From Archangium sp. (GTDB taxonomy: Bacteria; Myxococcota; Myxococcia; Myxococcales; Myxococcaceae): a stretch of DNA of 64,000 nucleotides. Every line of letters starts with the position of its first letter. Position 1 is the first letter of the stretch. The stretch covers positions 1 through 64,000 of the forward strand of contig JALHMW010000020.1 of assembly GCA_022843845.1 (NCBI GenBank), read 5' to 3'. Both the position numbers and the translations under genes were made by a program. Below, piece by piece: positions 28,273 through 37,684 of the stretch. The notes beneath the pieces were generated by a model. It made no database searches. It saw nothing but the letters and a program-made list of their open reading frames with translations, and was not told where the DNA came from.

Positions 28273-29787
28273 CTACAGCCCTGCGACCTTGCCGGCGGCG
28301 CTGACTTCCCAGACGAACTTCACCTTCTTCGTCGCGTTCGCAGCCAGGGCCACTTCGAGCCTCGCGATGCCGTCCTTCGACACAGGTGACGGGGCGGGGT
28401 CGCACTCCTTCTGGAGCACCTGCACCTCGACCTCCTTCACCTCGGACACGAACACCCGCTCCTCGAGCAGCAGCTTCCTCGGCGTCGTGCTCGCGTTCGA
28501 CACGTGCAGCGTCACCGTCTTCTTCGTCGTGCGCCGGCCCGTCAGCCGCGCCTCGTCGAGCTTCTCTTCCACCACGCGCGTCACCCGCACGCCGTCTTCG
28601 CTCCCGAACGACAGCTTGAGCGTCTCGCCCGGCGCGGTGAACGACACCTGCGAGCGCCCGACGAAGCCAGCGGAGCGGATCAGATCGACCGGCCCTGCCA
28701 ACAACACCGAGCCGCCTTCGTTCGGCACCCGCACCACCGTGAACGCGAGCGGTGAGAACTCCGGCGGGCACACCAGCTCGATCGCCGCCTTCGCGGTGAA
28801 CGTCCCCAGCGGCACGCGATGCGGCTGCCCATCACTCGGCACCGTCGACTTCCCCGGCGCCGACAACAACCTCGCCTCGCCGCCGTCATCGAGCCCCGGC
28901 AGCTCCGGCACCGACACCGACGTCTCGCCCGCCGTCTGAATCTCCTGCTCGCGCACCGAGACGTCGACGACCCGCTTCTCGATCGTCGTCTTCTGCCGCA
29001 ATGCCAGCCAATCGTCGTGCAGCGACGGAGGCGTCGTGCCCAGCGTCGGCCGCGCCGTCGAGAACTGAAGCTGCACCTCGGGCCACGCCTCGCCCGTGCG
29101 CTGCCACACCACCGCCTCCGACTCGAACAACACCTCGTCACCCGACAGCGTCGCCCGATACGCCGGCCGCCACACCGCGCACGGCACCAGGTAGCTGACT
29201 CGTACCGCCACCTCGCCCTGGCCCTCGACCGTCAACGACAACAGGCACTCCAGATCCTCCTGGCGCTCCTCGGCCACCGCCAGCGCCTGCCGCGACGCCG
29301 AGAGCTCCCGCTTCACCGCGTCGACCGCCGCCTGGGCGACCCGCAGCGCCTCGTCGTTCTCCCGCTGCTGCGTCGACAACGCGTCGAGCTGCCGCTCCCA
29401 CGCCGCGGCGTCTGCCTCGCCATACCCGGCCCGCTCGCCGATCGACTGGAGCAACGTCTGCCTTGTCTGCGTCAACCCATCGCGCCGCGTCGAAAGCCGA
29501 TACGCGTCGGAGTCGTGGCCGTACTGCCGGTCCACCAACTCCTGCACACGTCTGCGCAGCTCGCTCGCGTCGACGGGCAGCCCGCCCTTCGCCTTCTGCT
29601 TCCACCGGCGCACCAGCCGCGCTTCATGCACCGTCGCGCCGGTCGCCTCGACCGTCAGCGAGCGATCGACCGCGACGAGGGGAAACCCAGGCAGCTCCAC
29701 CGTGGTGATGCCGCCCGCGAGCGACAACGTGCCGCGCCGCTCCACCTGCGCCCGATCTTCCATGACGATGACGTGGGTGAGTTTCAT
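28273..29787 (-). CDS. MuiA-like DUF4139 protein, shorter paralogue
   Basis: 504 residues from ATG 29787. The N-terminus is a DUF4140-like domain (MKLTHVIVMEDRAQVERRG, then VELPGFPLVAVD), the middle is coiled coil (about 95-180) and the C-terminal half is a DUF4139 beta-rich domain (LVPCAVWRPAYRATLS, GPVDLIRSAGFVGRSQ, ending KKVKFVWEV). The mucoidy inhibitor A family is found by sequence but its biochemistry is not established. No signal peptide is seen, so it appears cytoplasmic. It directly follows a longer paralogue, with only 2 bases between stop and start, and precedes the EEP gene. Confidence 0.82.
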   Translation of the reverse strand: MKLTHVIVMEDRAQVERRGTLSLAGGITTVELPGFPLVAVDRSLTVEATGATVHEARLVRRWKQKAKGGLPVDASELRRRVQELVDRQYGHDSDAYRLSTRRDGLTQTRQTLLQSIGERAGYGEADAAAWERQLDALSTQQRENDEALRVAQAAVDAVKRELSASRQALAVAEERQEDLECLLSLTVEGQGEVAVRVSYLVPCAVWRPAYRATLSGDEVLFESEAVVWQRTGEAWPEVQLQFSTARPTLGTTPPSLHDDWLALRQKTTIEKRVVDVSVREQEIQTAGETSVSVPELPGLDDGGEARLLSAPGKSTVPSDGQPHRVPLGTFTAKAAIELVCPPEFSPLAFTVVRVPNEGGSVLLAGPVDLIRSAGFVGRSQVSFTAPGETLKLSFGSEDGVRVTRVVEEKLDEARLTGRRTTKKTVTLHVSNASTTPRKLLLEERVFVSEVKEVEVQVLQKECDPAPSPVSKDGIARLEVALAANATKKVKFVWEVSAAGKVAGL

Positions 29788-29789
29788 GA

Positions 29790-31982
29790 TCAGCCCCTCC
29801 GGTTGCCGCCGACGAGCATCTTGTCGGCCGGAATTCGCACCAGCACCTGCGCCGTCATCGTCGTCCGCCCACCAGGTGGCACCGTCAGCCTCCACCGGCG
29901 CATTCCGCTGATCGCCACGCCGTCCACCACGCCCTCGACCTTCTCCCAGGGCGGCTTCACCTCGGCCTCTTCCACCTTGATGTCCTTCTCCGAGGGGTAC
30001 GCCACCGGCACGCGCTCCCGAATCTCGATGGCCGCCGGCGTCGACAGCCGGTTGTTCACCTCGAGGTCGAGCTCATGCTTGAGCACCTGCGAGCCGCCGA
30101 GGAACCCGCCCGTCGTCTCGGCGAAGTTCGTCTTCCGTGCGACCTTGATCGCTTCTTCGACGCCCAGGCCCAGCCGCTCCGTGTTCGCCCCGGGTGGAAT
30201 CGCCGGCATCGTCGTCGTCATCAGGAACTCGTCGCCAACCGAGACCTCCACCGGCCCCGACAGGAGCGCCGACGTGGTCGAGTTGGCGATCGCGAGGGTC
30301 CGGAACACCTTCGGCTCCACCGACGGCACACACACGTACTGCGGCGTGAGTCCGACCCGGCACTCCATCACCGCCACCGTGCTCCACGTTCCTGTCGACG
30401 GCACCTCGACCGGCGCCGCGCAGTCGTAGCGGAAGTCGAATTGATCGAACGACGCGACCTGCACGCACCGCGGAGGCAACGCCAGGTGCGTCACCTTGTA
30501 CCAGCGCTGCTGCCACGTCGACAGCACAGCCATGACGACGTCGACCTGCACCGAGACGCCAATCGCAAACACCGCGTCGAACTCCGACGTCTGTGAGAGC
30601 TTGCCGCGCGCGCCCGGGACTTCAGGCCCCGGCATCCGCAGGCGGTCGTAGTCGAGCAAGCCTTCGGCCGGCGTGTACGTCGGAATCACCGGAGCGAAGC
30701 CCGAGCCTGTCGGAGACTCCTCCGAGATCATCGCCATCTCTTCCGAATCGCCGCCTTCATCGGCTGACTCCTTCACCATCGCGCCAACCGCCATCCGAGC
30801 CATGCCTCCAAAGGCACCACCGCCGCGCCCCTTCGGCGCTGGCATCGCCATCGAGGGAGCTGCTGCCATCGGCGGCGCTCCAGGCGCCCGCGCGACCGCC
30901 CTGCTGCGCTGCGGAGGCGGCTCCGCCACCTCATCGGGGGATGCACCGACTTCATCAGCCTCAGGCTCGGGCTCGTCGCGAGGCGCCATCTTCTTCATCT
31001 TCTCCTGCTGGCGCAGCCGTGGTGGCGGCGGCGGCGCGGGGGGAGGCGGCGCTGCGGAGGGCGGCCCTGCGATCGCCACCCGACTCATCGAGTCGTACCC
31101 TGCGAACAGCTCGTCGAGCCCCGGCGGCAGCGCGCGGAACCCCGGCTTCGGCGGCTGCGGCTGGGAGCGGCCGATGCGCAGCGACTTCAGCTCCGGCACG
31201 TCGGTTCGGCGCAGCAGCGTCGCCGTCGACAGCGACAGCGCCACGCCCTTCCAATCTTCTCCCGTGTCCTGCGCGATCGACGCGCGCATGCGCAGCGTGC
31301 CGCCCTGGAAGCCCTTCTCGAGCCGCAGCGTGTAGTTCGGCACCCAGCGCACGCCGGGCACCTGGTACTCGACCTCGAGCTCGACCGGCCCCGTCGCCTC
31401 CATCGACAACGACAGCACGATCGCCCGCGTCACCTTCGCGCGCTGCGAGCGCTTCTCCGACGACGCCTCGTTCAACCGGCGCTCGCGCAGCTGCAGCTCT
31501 TCACGCGCGTCCTTCAGCTGCTTCTCGACGGCGCGTTTGTCCTTCAGCAGCTGCTCCATGCGCGTGTCGACGAAGCCCGTCAGCGTCAGCGTCGCCTCGA
31601 CCGGCGCTGGACGCGGGGCCTCGCCTTCTTTCGGCGTGAAGGCGATCGGCTTGAGCGACTGGAGCTCCCGCAGCTCGCCGTCGAAGCGGTTGAAGCTCGC
31701 CTCGAGCCGGGAGACTTCGAGCTTCGCCGCGTCGCGCGCCTTCACCTCGGCCGACTCGTCCACCGTGTCGCCGAACTGCACGTCGAACCCCGGCCGCACG
31801 TCCAGCACCCGCAACCCCACCGGCCCGGTGAGAATTCGCCCACGCACGGAGCCCGCCACGAGCCCCATCGGCAGTCCGACGACGCGCACCTCTGTCGAGA
31901 CGCCATCCACCTTCGCCCGCCGCGTGCACACCGCGCCCTCGCGGTAGATGGTGACGGTCTGCAAGTCGCTGGTGATGTTCAT
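29790..31982 (-). CDS. MuiA-like DUF4139 protein, longer paralogue with low-complexity insert
   Basis: 730 residues from ATG 31982 (MNITSDLQTVTIYREGAV); an ATG-less extension to 32120 was rejected. It has the same plan as the neighbour: DUF4140-like N-terminus (1-105), coiled coil (about 85-200), DUF4139 domain (from 213: PGVRWVPNYTLRLEKG; GPVEVSVGDEFLMTTTMPAI; RWRLTVPPGGRTTM). A long insert at about 300-430 is rich in Pro, Ala, Gly and acidic residues and is likely disordered. The two genes look like a tandem duplication. Confidence 0.82.
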   Translation of the reverse strand: MNITSDLQTVTIYREGAVCTRRAKVDGVSTEVRVVGLPMGLVAGSVRGRILTGPVGLRVLDVRPGFDVQFGDTVDESAEVKARDAAKLEVSRLEASFNRFDGELRELQSLKPIAFTPKEGEAPRPAPVEATLTLTGFVDTRMEQLLKDKRAVEKQLKDAREELQLRERRLNEASSEKRSQRAKVTRAIVLSLSMEATGPVELEVEYQVPGVRWVPNYTLRLEKGFQGGTLRMRASIAQDTGEDWKGVALSLSTATLLRRTDVPELKSLRIGRSQPQPPKPGFRALPPGLDELFAGYDSMSRVAIAGPPSAAPPPPAPPPPPRLRQQEKMKKMAPRDEPEPEADEVGASPDEVAEPPPQRSRAVARAPGAPPMAAAPSMAMPAPKGRGGGAFGGMARMAVGAMVKESADEGGDSEEMAMISEESPTGSGFAPVIPTYTPAEGLLDYDRLRMPGPEVPGARGKLSQTSEFDAVFAIGVSVQVDVVMAVLSTWQQRWYKVTHLALPPRCVQVASFDQFDFRYDCAAPVEVPSTGTWSTVAVMECRVGLTPQYVCVPSVEPKVFRTLAIANSTTSALLSGPVEVSVGDEFLMTTTMPAIPPGANTERLGLGVEEAIKVARKTNFAETTGGFLGGSQVLKHELDLEVNNRLSTPAAIEIRERVPVAYPSEKDIKVEEAEVKPPWEKVEGVVDGVAISGMRRWRLTVPPGGRTTMTAQVLVRIPADKMLVGGNRRG

Positions 31983-32073
31983 GAGCCCCTCCGTGTCGAC
32001 GCCATGCCTGCTCAATGCGCCGACGCCCGTGTTTGATGACAGCACTTCGGAAAACGTGCGGAACGCCCGTGGT

Positions 32074-33411
32074 TCAGCAGGCTTCCGTGCACTTGAGCGT
32101 CCGGTCCTGCTGAACTGCACAGCGTCCCGACGCGCACTCGGCGTCTTCGGCGCAGGTCGAGCGGAGCGGCTTCGTCGCAGGCCGGCAGGTGAAGGTGTTC
32201 ACCCGATCGCACCAGCCCTGAGCGCAGGGGATGCTCACCGTGGTGTCCGCGTCGAGCTGGAAGGCGCACGGCTCGTTGATCGCCGCGGGCCCGGTGCAGG
32301 TTCCGGTGTCACCACTGCCTGACGGCTTGCAGTACGTGTCGACGCCGGTGCAGTTGTTGCGAGACGGCGCGCACGGCTGGCCTCGCGTCGGCGCGGCCTG
32401 GCAGATCTGCATCGAGAGGTTGCAGCTCGAGCCGGCTTTGCATTGCTCTCCAACGTACACGGCGTAGCGCGAGCCACGACACGCGGTGCCTTCGTCGTCG
32501 GGCGCTCGGCAGGTGCCGGCGGTGGGCGCGCGATCGGGAAAGCCGTTCCAGTCGATGTCGGAGCAGAGGAGCCCCGTCTGGCAGGTCCAGTGGAACTTGC
32601 AGGGGCCGTCGACGGGCTGCGGGCGCACGCAGGTGCCGCTGATGCCGTCGACGTAGGGCACGACGTCACACGCGAGACCGGGCTCGCAGGTCGACGGCAC
32701 GGTGGGATCGAACTGGCACGAATCGCCGAGCTTGCGGCGCGGGCGGCAGGTGCCTCCGCTGCAGATGAGATCGGTCTCGCACTCGGGGCTCGCCTCGCAC
32801 GGCGTGTCGAGCGGCTTCAGTGGAGCGCACTTGCCAACCTTGTCGCAGACCAGCCCGGGGCCACAGCCGAACGCGCACGCCTCTCCGCGTTTGGGTGACG
32901 AGGAGCAGACGCCGCGGCACACCCCGTCTGGCTTGATGCAGACGGTCCCGGCGGAGCACTCCTGCGCGTTCACGCACGTGTCGCCAGCGGGCACCGTGCC
33001 GATCAACAGCCCCGAGCGGAAGGTGCAGTCGGCGAAGGGGCGGGCGACGGCGCCGGGGTAGTCGGGGGGGAACGTCGGTGGGCACGCTGACGTCGTCATA
33101 CGCCGCTCACAGGCGCTGACCTTCACCGGGTCGACGCGCACCAGCTCTCGATCGAACGACTGCTGGAGCTGCGCGTACTCGGCCAGGCACCGCGCCTGCT
33201 CGTTCTGCGTGCACGAGGTGTCGGTCTCACGCTGGAAGGCGACGTAGCAGCGCTGCTTGAGCGCACACTTCGCGGCGGCCAGGCGATCACACGACTCGGT
33301 GGGGCTGATGGTGGCGCCAGCGTCCATCTGGCCGGCGTCGGGCGTCATCATCATCGGCGGAGGACAGCCGAGGAGTGCAGTGACAGCGAGCGCGAGGGCA
33401 GGGCGGAGCAC
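32074..33411 (-). CDS. Cys-rich lipoprotein with dickkopf-like modules
   Basis: 445 residues from GTG 33411. The signal ends ALLGC (lipobox, Cys16), then a DAG linker. The mature chain has more than 40 cysteines in short modules such as DTCVNAQECSAGTVC, GEACAFGCGPGLVC and STCAEDAECASGRC, a pattern of small disulfide knots found in myxobacterial surface lipoproteins and like dickkopf N-terminal modules. An N-terminal helical region (35-110) also carries Cys. No enzyme domain. Probably outer-membrane or surface. The gene stands alone. Confidence 0.85.
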   Translation of the reverse strand: MLRPALALAVTALLGCPPPMMMTPDAGQMDAGATISPTESCDRLAAAKCALKQRCYVAFQRETDTSCTQNEQARCLAEYAQLQQSFDRELVRVDPVKVSACERRMTTSACPPTFPPDYPGAVARPFADCTFRSGLLIGTVPAGDTCVNAQECSAGTVCIKPDGVCRGVCSSSPKRGEACAFGCGPGLVCDKVGKCAPLKPLDTPCEASPECETDLICSGGTCRPRRKLGDSCQFDPTVPSTCEPGLACDVVPYVDGISGTCVRPQPVDGPCKFHWTCQTGLLCSDIDWNGFPDRAPTAGTCRAPDDEGTACRGSRYAVYVGEQCKAGSSCNLSMQICQAAPTRGQPCAPSRNNCTGVDTYCKPSGSGDTGTCTGPAAINEPCAFQLDADTTVSIPCAQGWCDRVNTFTCRPATKPLRSTCAEDAECASGRCAVQQDRTLKCTEAC

Positions 33412-33462
33412 GGTGGCGAGAACCTACCGCCGTGCGCCGCCGACCGGAACGCGCATTTGGGC

Positions 33463-33741
33463 TCAGCGGCTCATCGTGTTGCGCGCCACGCACGCGAGCA
33501 ACCCGACCAGGAGCACCCACTTGCCACGCGCCAGCGCACGGCCGGGGTTGAGATCGAAGGTCTTCATCACCCAGAAGAGCACCGCGAAGAAGCCCAGGTA
33601 GTACGAGTGTTCGAACTCCCGGGTCTGCGTTGCCGTCTCGATGGTCCGCGTGAAGGTGAGCGGAATGAGCCCGCTCGCGGCGACCGACACGGCGAAGTGC
33701 CAGGGCTTGATCTCTTTCACCTCATCGAGCCCGGCGTTCAT
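33463..33741 (-). CDS. Small protein with two membrane helices, possible immunity partner
   Basis: 92 residues with two hydrophobic segments, about 15-33 (PWHFAVSVAASGLIPLTF) and 45-60 (YYLGFFAVLFWVMKTF), plus a third short one near 75-85. The N-terminus is short and charged. Its ATG overlaps the stop of the large gene upstream (ATGA at 33738-33741), so the two are made together. No family recognised. Size, membrane nature and placement fit an immunity protein or membrane partner, which is inference. Confidence 0.7.
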   Translation of the reverse strand: MNAGLDEVKEIKPWHFAVSVAASGLIPLTFTRTIETATQTREFEHSYYLGFFAVLFWVMKTFDLNPGRALARGKWVLLVGLLACVARNTMSR

Positions 33742-35138
33742 CGCGAGCTCCAGTTCTTCTCGTTGAAGCCCTGGCGCGAGTACCAGTCACGTCGCTCGGG
33801 TTGCAGCGACTTCCAGTCGACCTGCTGCTCGTACTCGGGCATCGGGCCGAAGAAGCCTTCCTGCGCGCCACCGATGTCCTGGTAGTACTCGGGCGGAATG
33901 CCGTAGGCCGTGAAGCCGACCTTGCCGCTGAGTTCGAGCCCCGGAGCGATCTCAGTCTTCGCTTTGACGCCGGCGCCCATGCTGCTGTCGCTGACCGACG
34001 AGTAGGTCGAGATCGCGTCCGTTGCCTTGATCGTGAACTTGGTCTTCGCGTGACCCGCGGCGTCGACTTCGCGTTCGACCCCCACCGGCCCGGCCTTGAC
34101 CTCGCGGCTCACGACACCTCGGTTGTCGACACTGGCGCTGAATTTGACGGGCCCTTCTCCCACCTCGGCGCCGACTTCGGTTTTGACCGCCGACTTCACT
34201 CCCGTCTCGCCGATCTTCGCGTCGACTCCACTCTGAACGAAACCGATGCCGGTCTTCGCCTTGACCGCGACCTCGAGGTCCAGCGAGTACGAGCCCGCCC
34301 GGGCCTGTCCACGCAGGTCGCTGATCTTGTCACTCAGCACCCTTCCTGCCTGTTGGGCGCCGCGGCCACTCCCCGTCAGTCCAATCTGCCAGTCGAAGTC
34401 CTTGAGGTCGCGCGGTTCGATTCCGGGCTCCGACAGCGACGGCGGCACCGAGAACGCTCCCAGCTTTCTGATGTCGCCGGGGGTCGACGCGTTCTTCACG
34501 GCCGAACACCAGTCCTGCGTGTAGCGATCGAACTTCGCCAGGTACTCTGCAGCGTGCTTTGCGTTCTCCGCGTGAATCAGCTGCCGCACCTCGGCGGGAA
34601 GGCTGCGCTCGTTGCGGATGAGGGCGGGTTGCGCTGGGGCAGGCAATGCTCCCGGGTTCTGCTGAACGCGTGGCGGCGTGGCCGAGAGGTAGCCGTTCTT
34701 CACCGCGGCCGAGAGGAACTTCGCTCGCAATTTCGGGTCCGCGCCGACCTTCTCCATCACCTCGCCGAAGCGGCTCGACTCGGAGAGCTTGCCCATCGCC
34801 TCCTTGAAATCGCGCGGCGACATCACGCTGAGCCCGCTCACGAAGCCGTCTGCTGAGTCGTTCTGGGCGCGAGCCAGAACTTCCTTCATGAAGCCACCAC
34901 CACTGAGGGCCTGGAGTTCACCGGCCGAGAGCGTCGGCAGGTTGTTCATGTCGAGCGGGCGATACGGGCTCTCGAACGGGTCACGCTTCTGCTCGTGGCG
35001 CGAGACCGTGTTCTTCTGCGACGACTCCGAGGGCCGGTGTTTCGGAGGACTCCGCGGGGCCGGCTGCTGCTGCGGCTCCTCGACGGGGTCGAACCCGGTG
35101 CGTGAGGGATTGGTTTCGACTCGACCTGGACCTGCCAT
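33738..35138 (-). CDS. Large protein with disordered N-terminus and Gly/Val-rich beta repeats, candidate effector
   Basis: 466 residues from ATG 35138 (MAGPGRVETN); the frame extends to 35357 without conserved features. Residues 1-65 are disordered (P, Q, S, R, K), 70-165 helical, and about 260-430 a repetitive beta region with alternating charged and Gly/Val residues (DLEVAVKAKTGIGFVQSGV, AVKTEVGAEVGEGPVKF, GPVGVEREVDAAGHAK). The C-terminus is aromatic (PPEYYQDIGGAQ, MPEYEQQVDW). No signal peptide or lipobox is present. Combined with the overlapping 2-TM partner, a toxin or effector delivered by a specialised system is possible; no toxin family was recognised. Confidence 0.7.
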   Translation of the reverse strand: MAGPGRVETNPSRTGFDPVEEPQQQPAPRSPPKHRPSESSQKNTVSRHEQKRDPFESPYRPLDMNNLPTLSAGELQALSGGGFMKEVLARAQNDSADGFVSGLSVMSPRDFKEAMGKLSESSRFGEVMEKVGADPKLRAKFLSAAVKNGYLSATPPRVQQNPGALPAPAQPALIRNERSLPAEVRQLIHAENAKHAAEYLAKFDRYTQDWCSAVKNASTPGDIRKLGAFSVPPSLSEPGIEPRDLKDFDWQIGLTGSGRGAQQAGRVLSDKISDLRGQARAGSYSLDLEVAVKAKTGIGFVQSGVDAKIGETGVKSAVKTEVGAEVGEGPVKFSASVDNRGVVSREVKAGPVGVEREVDAAGHAKTKFTIKATDAISTYSSVSDSSMGAGVKAKTEIAPGLELSGKVGFTAYGIPPEYYQDIGGAQEGFFGPMPEYEQQVDWKSLQPERRDWYSRQGFNEKNWSSR

Positions 35139-35236
35139 GTGGGGGCTCCTTGTTGGGGATGCCCGCCACTGAGCGCCGATCGTGCCAGCGCCAACCTGTT
35201 GAACCGCCCGGAGTCTGCGTTCCAGCGCCGCGGACG

Positions 35237-35965
35237 TCAGCCGCGCTTCTTCACCACGCCGGACTTGTCGATGAAGAACGGCTCGACCAGCTTCTTCTCG
35301 ACCTTCTCGCGGAACCCCTGCACCTCGAAGCCGGTCTCGTGCAGCACCTCGATGCACCGGGTCTGCACGCGCTTCGCCGTCTCGTCGGTCGTGAGCAGCT
35401 CGAGGATCGGCTCGCGTGCCTTCACGTCCTTCAACGTTCCCAGGGTCCGCAGCGCCGCCATCTTCACGTCGTCCGACATGTCCTTCAGCATCGTGATCGT
35501 CGCCTCGGCGATGCCGTCGTGCTGCTTGCCCTCGAAGAAGTGCAGCAGCACCGACTTCTTCTCGGGGTCGCGCGTGTACTCGGCGCCAAGGCGGCGCAGC
35601 TCGTCGAGGACGATGGTGTTCACCGCCGGCTCGTCGAGGATGTCAGCGAGGATCTTCACGGCCCAGCTCGAGGCAGCCTCGTTCTTCTTGAGGAACTCGA
35701 CCACCTTCGGCACGGCCTGCTCGCCCTGCGCGCTGATGGCGTCGAACACCATCGCCTTCTCGTCGGCGTCGGTCGTCTGTGGGTCGACCACCAGGGTGAA
35801 GCGCTGCATCAGCACCGGCACCACGTCGGGCGAGCGCGTCTGCACCAGCTCGTCGATGGCCTTCTGGCGCGCCTGCGCTTCACCGTACTTCTGGGTGACC
35901 TTCTTCTTCAGCTTCTCGGCCTTTTCGGCCGGTGTACTGCTCTTGAAAATGTCGAGAAGACCCAT
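35237..35965 (-). CDS. HEAT-repeat protein
   Basis: 242 residues of paired amphipathic helices: FKSSTPAEKAEKLKKKV at the start, then repeats such as EQAVPKVVEFLKKNEAASSW, VNTIVLDELRRLGAEY, GIAEATITMLKDMSDDVKM, and DVKAREPILELLTTDETAKR. This is the HEAT/armadillo superhelix, a protein-binding scaffold. No signal peptide. It is 40 bp from the DnaJ-like gene and transcribed in the same direction, so a chaperone link is possible. The partner is unknown. Confidence 0.82.
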   Translation of the reverse strand: MGLLDIFKSSTPAEKAEKLKKKVTQKYGEAQARQKAIDELVQTRSPDVVPVLMQRFTLVVDPQTTDADEKAMVFDAISAQGEQAVPKVVEFLKKNEAASSWAVKILADILDEPAVNTIVLDELRRLGAEYTRDPEKKSVLLHFFEGKQHDGIAEATITMLKDMSDDVKMAALRTLGTLKDVKAREPILELLTTDETAKRVQTRCIEVLHETGFEVQGFREKVEKKLVEPFFIDKSGVVKKRG

Positions 35966-36005
35966 GGCTCGCGCGGCCTCGCATACCCGTCGGTGAAAGG
36001 AAAGT

Positions 36006-36956
36006 TCAGAGCTTCAGGTTCGCGCGCACGGGTCCCACGTAGTGGCTCTCGATCGCGTCGACCGCGTGCTTCAGGCCGGGGCCTTCGCCTTCGGGCAACT
36101 TCACCTGCACCACGAGGTAGAGATCGCCCGCCGGCTCGCCCCGCAGGCCGGGAACACCCTTGCCACGCAGCCTCAGCTTCGCGCCCGACTGGGTCGAGGG
36201 CTTCAAGGTGACCACGCCCGAGCCCCCGAAGACCGGCACCTTGATCTCGGCGCCGTAGAGCGCCTCTTTCAGCGTCACCGGCAGATCGAGGTAGAGGTCC
36301 TGGCCTTCACGGCGCACGAGCGGATGCTCCGCCACTTCGAGGTCGACGAAGAGGTCTCCGTGAGGGCCGCCGCGCTCGCCTGGCTCGCCTTGACCGCCCA
36401 GCCGCACGCGCGACCCGGTCTCGACACCCGCGGGGATTCGCACCTCGAGCCGCTTGTGGTTGACGGTGATGTTCTTCGTCGTGCCGAGCACTGCGTCTTC
36501 GAGCGAGATCTGCATCGACGCGACGAGATCTCCGCCTGCACGGGGCCCTGCGCGCCGCCCACGCCGCCCGGCCTGCTGCGCGCCGAACATCTCTCCGAAG
36601 ATGCTCTCGAAGTCGACGGGCCCTCCGCCCTGGTTGAAGTCGAACTGGACGCCGCCGGGGCCACCCGCCGAGCCTCCGTTGAAGCTGCCGTTGCGGTAGG
36701 CGCGGTACTGGGCCGCCTTCTTCTCGTCCCAGCCCATCTTCGCGGCGTCGTCACCGAACTCGTCGTAGAGCTTCTTCTTGCCCTCGTCGGAGAGGATCTC
36801 GAACGCCTCGGTCGCCTGCTTGAACTTCTCTTCCGCCGACTTGTTGCCGGGGTTCACGTCGGGGTGATGCTGCTTGGCGAGCTTGCGGTAGGCCTTCTTG
36901 ATCTCGTCCGCCGACGCTTGCCGTGACACCCCGAGTCGCTGGTAATAGTCCGTCAC
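36006..36956 (-). CDS. DnaJ-family co-chaperone without zinc finger (CbpA-like)
   Basis: 316 residues from GTG 36956, the only start compatible with the J-domain, which begins [11 protein letters not shown] at residue 3. HPD is at 31-33. A Gly/Phe-rich stretch (about 75-120) and two C-terminal beta domains ([39 protein letters not shown] split by a turn) follow. The four C-x-x-C-x-G-x-G zinc units of DnaJ are missing, so it is a type II J-protein such as CbpA. It stimulates DnaK ATPase and binds non-native proteins. Its start is two bases from the divergent SurA-like gene start; the GAGG box at spacing 8 lies inside that gene. Confidence 0.9.
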   Translation of the reverse strand: MTDYYQRLGVSRQASADEIKKAYRKLAKQHHPDVNPGNKSAEEKFKQATEAFEILSDEGKKKLYDEFGDDAAKMGWDEKKAAQYRAYRNGSFNGGSAGGPGGVQFDFNQGGGPVDFESIFGEMFGAQQAGRRGRRAGPRAGGDLVASMQISLEDAVLGTTKNITVNHKRLEVRIPAGVETGSRVRLGGQGEPGERGGPHGDLFVDLEVAEHPLVRREGQDLYLDLPVTLKEALYGAEIKVPVFGGSGVVTLKPSTQSGAKLRLRGKGVPGLRGEPAGDLYLVVQVKLPEGEGPGLKHAVDAIESHYVGPVRANLKL

Positions 36957-36958
36957 CA

Positions 36959-37684
36959 ATGGCCTCACCCGCGAGCCACAGTAACCAGCCAGTCTGGCGA
37001 TGCCAGTGGCTCGTCGCGTTGCTGTTCTCGACGGTTGCCGGAGCGCAGAGCCCTGCGTCCCCGACGCCATCGGCGCCGAGCCCGGGTGGCACCCCGGTTC
37101 AGGGGGTGGTGGTCGATCGTGCCGTGGCGTCGGTCGACGGCAAGGTGATCACCCTCACCCAGCTCGAGTTCGAGACCCGCGTGCAGCTGGTCAACCGGGG
37201 AGGGGCCGAGGCCGCCTTCGCGAAGCTCGACGCCGAGGATCTCAAGCAGGGGCTGCAGCTCGCCATCGCCCAGCGCCTGGCCACGCTCGAGGCTGACCGG
37301 TTCGAGGCCTACCAGCTGGAAGTGGGGGAGCTCGAGAAGGCCGTCGCCGAGTTCCGCGATCGCATGGGTGGCGAAGGCAGGCTGCAGCAGTTCCTCGACG
37401 CGCAGGAGGCCGATCTCGCGGACGTGGGCGTGATTCTGCGTCGGGGCATTCGGGCCGGCCGCTCCCTCGAGGGCCGCCTTCGTCTCAAGGCCAATGTGAC
37501 CGAGGCCGAGGCGAGGCGCGCGAAGGCCGACGTCGTGGCCTGGCGCGCCCTGCCCGTCGACACCGTTCGCCAACTGCTCGCGCGGGAGCGCTTCGAGAAG
37601 CTCGTTCAGCAAGAGCTCGCGCAGGCCCGCAAGGCGAACGACGTGCGCTTGTTGATGGCGTTCCCCGAGGGCGGCGCGCCGTGA
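36959..37684 (+). CDS. Exported SurA-N-like periplasmic chaperone/isomerase-related protein
   Basis: 241 residues from ATG 36959, giving a signal peptide (1-30, ending VAGAQS). The mature part matches the N-terminal domain of SurA/PpiD-like chaperones: [21 protein letters not shown], then helices [12 protein letters not shown] and [15 protein letters not shown], and [13 protein letters not shown]. No parvulin PPIase domain follows, so it is a chaperone-type protein only. It overlaps rimI by 4 bp (GTGA) and is divergent from the DnaJ-like gene. An upstream GTG at 36923 would lengthen it into that gene and is less likely. Confidence 0.78.
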   Translation: MASPASHSNQPVWRCQWLVALLFSTVAGAQSPASPTPSAPSPGGTPVQGVVVDRAVASVDGKVITLTQLEFETRVQLVNRGGAEAAFAKLDAEDLKQGLQLAIAQRLATLEADRFEAYQLEVGELEKAVAEFRDRMGGEGRLQQFLDAQEADLADVGVILRRGIRAGRSLEGRLRLKANVTEAEARRAKADVVAWRALPVDTVRQLLARERFEKLVQQELAQARKANDVRLLMAFPEGGAP

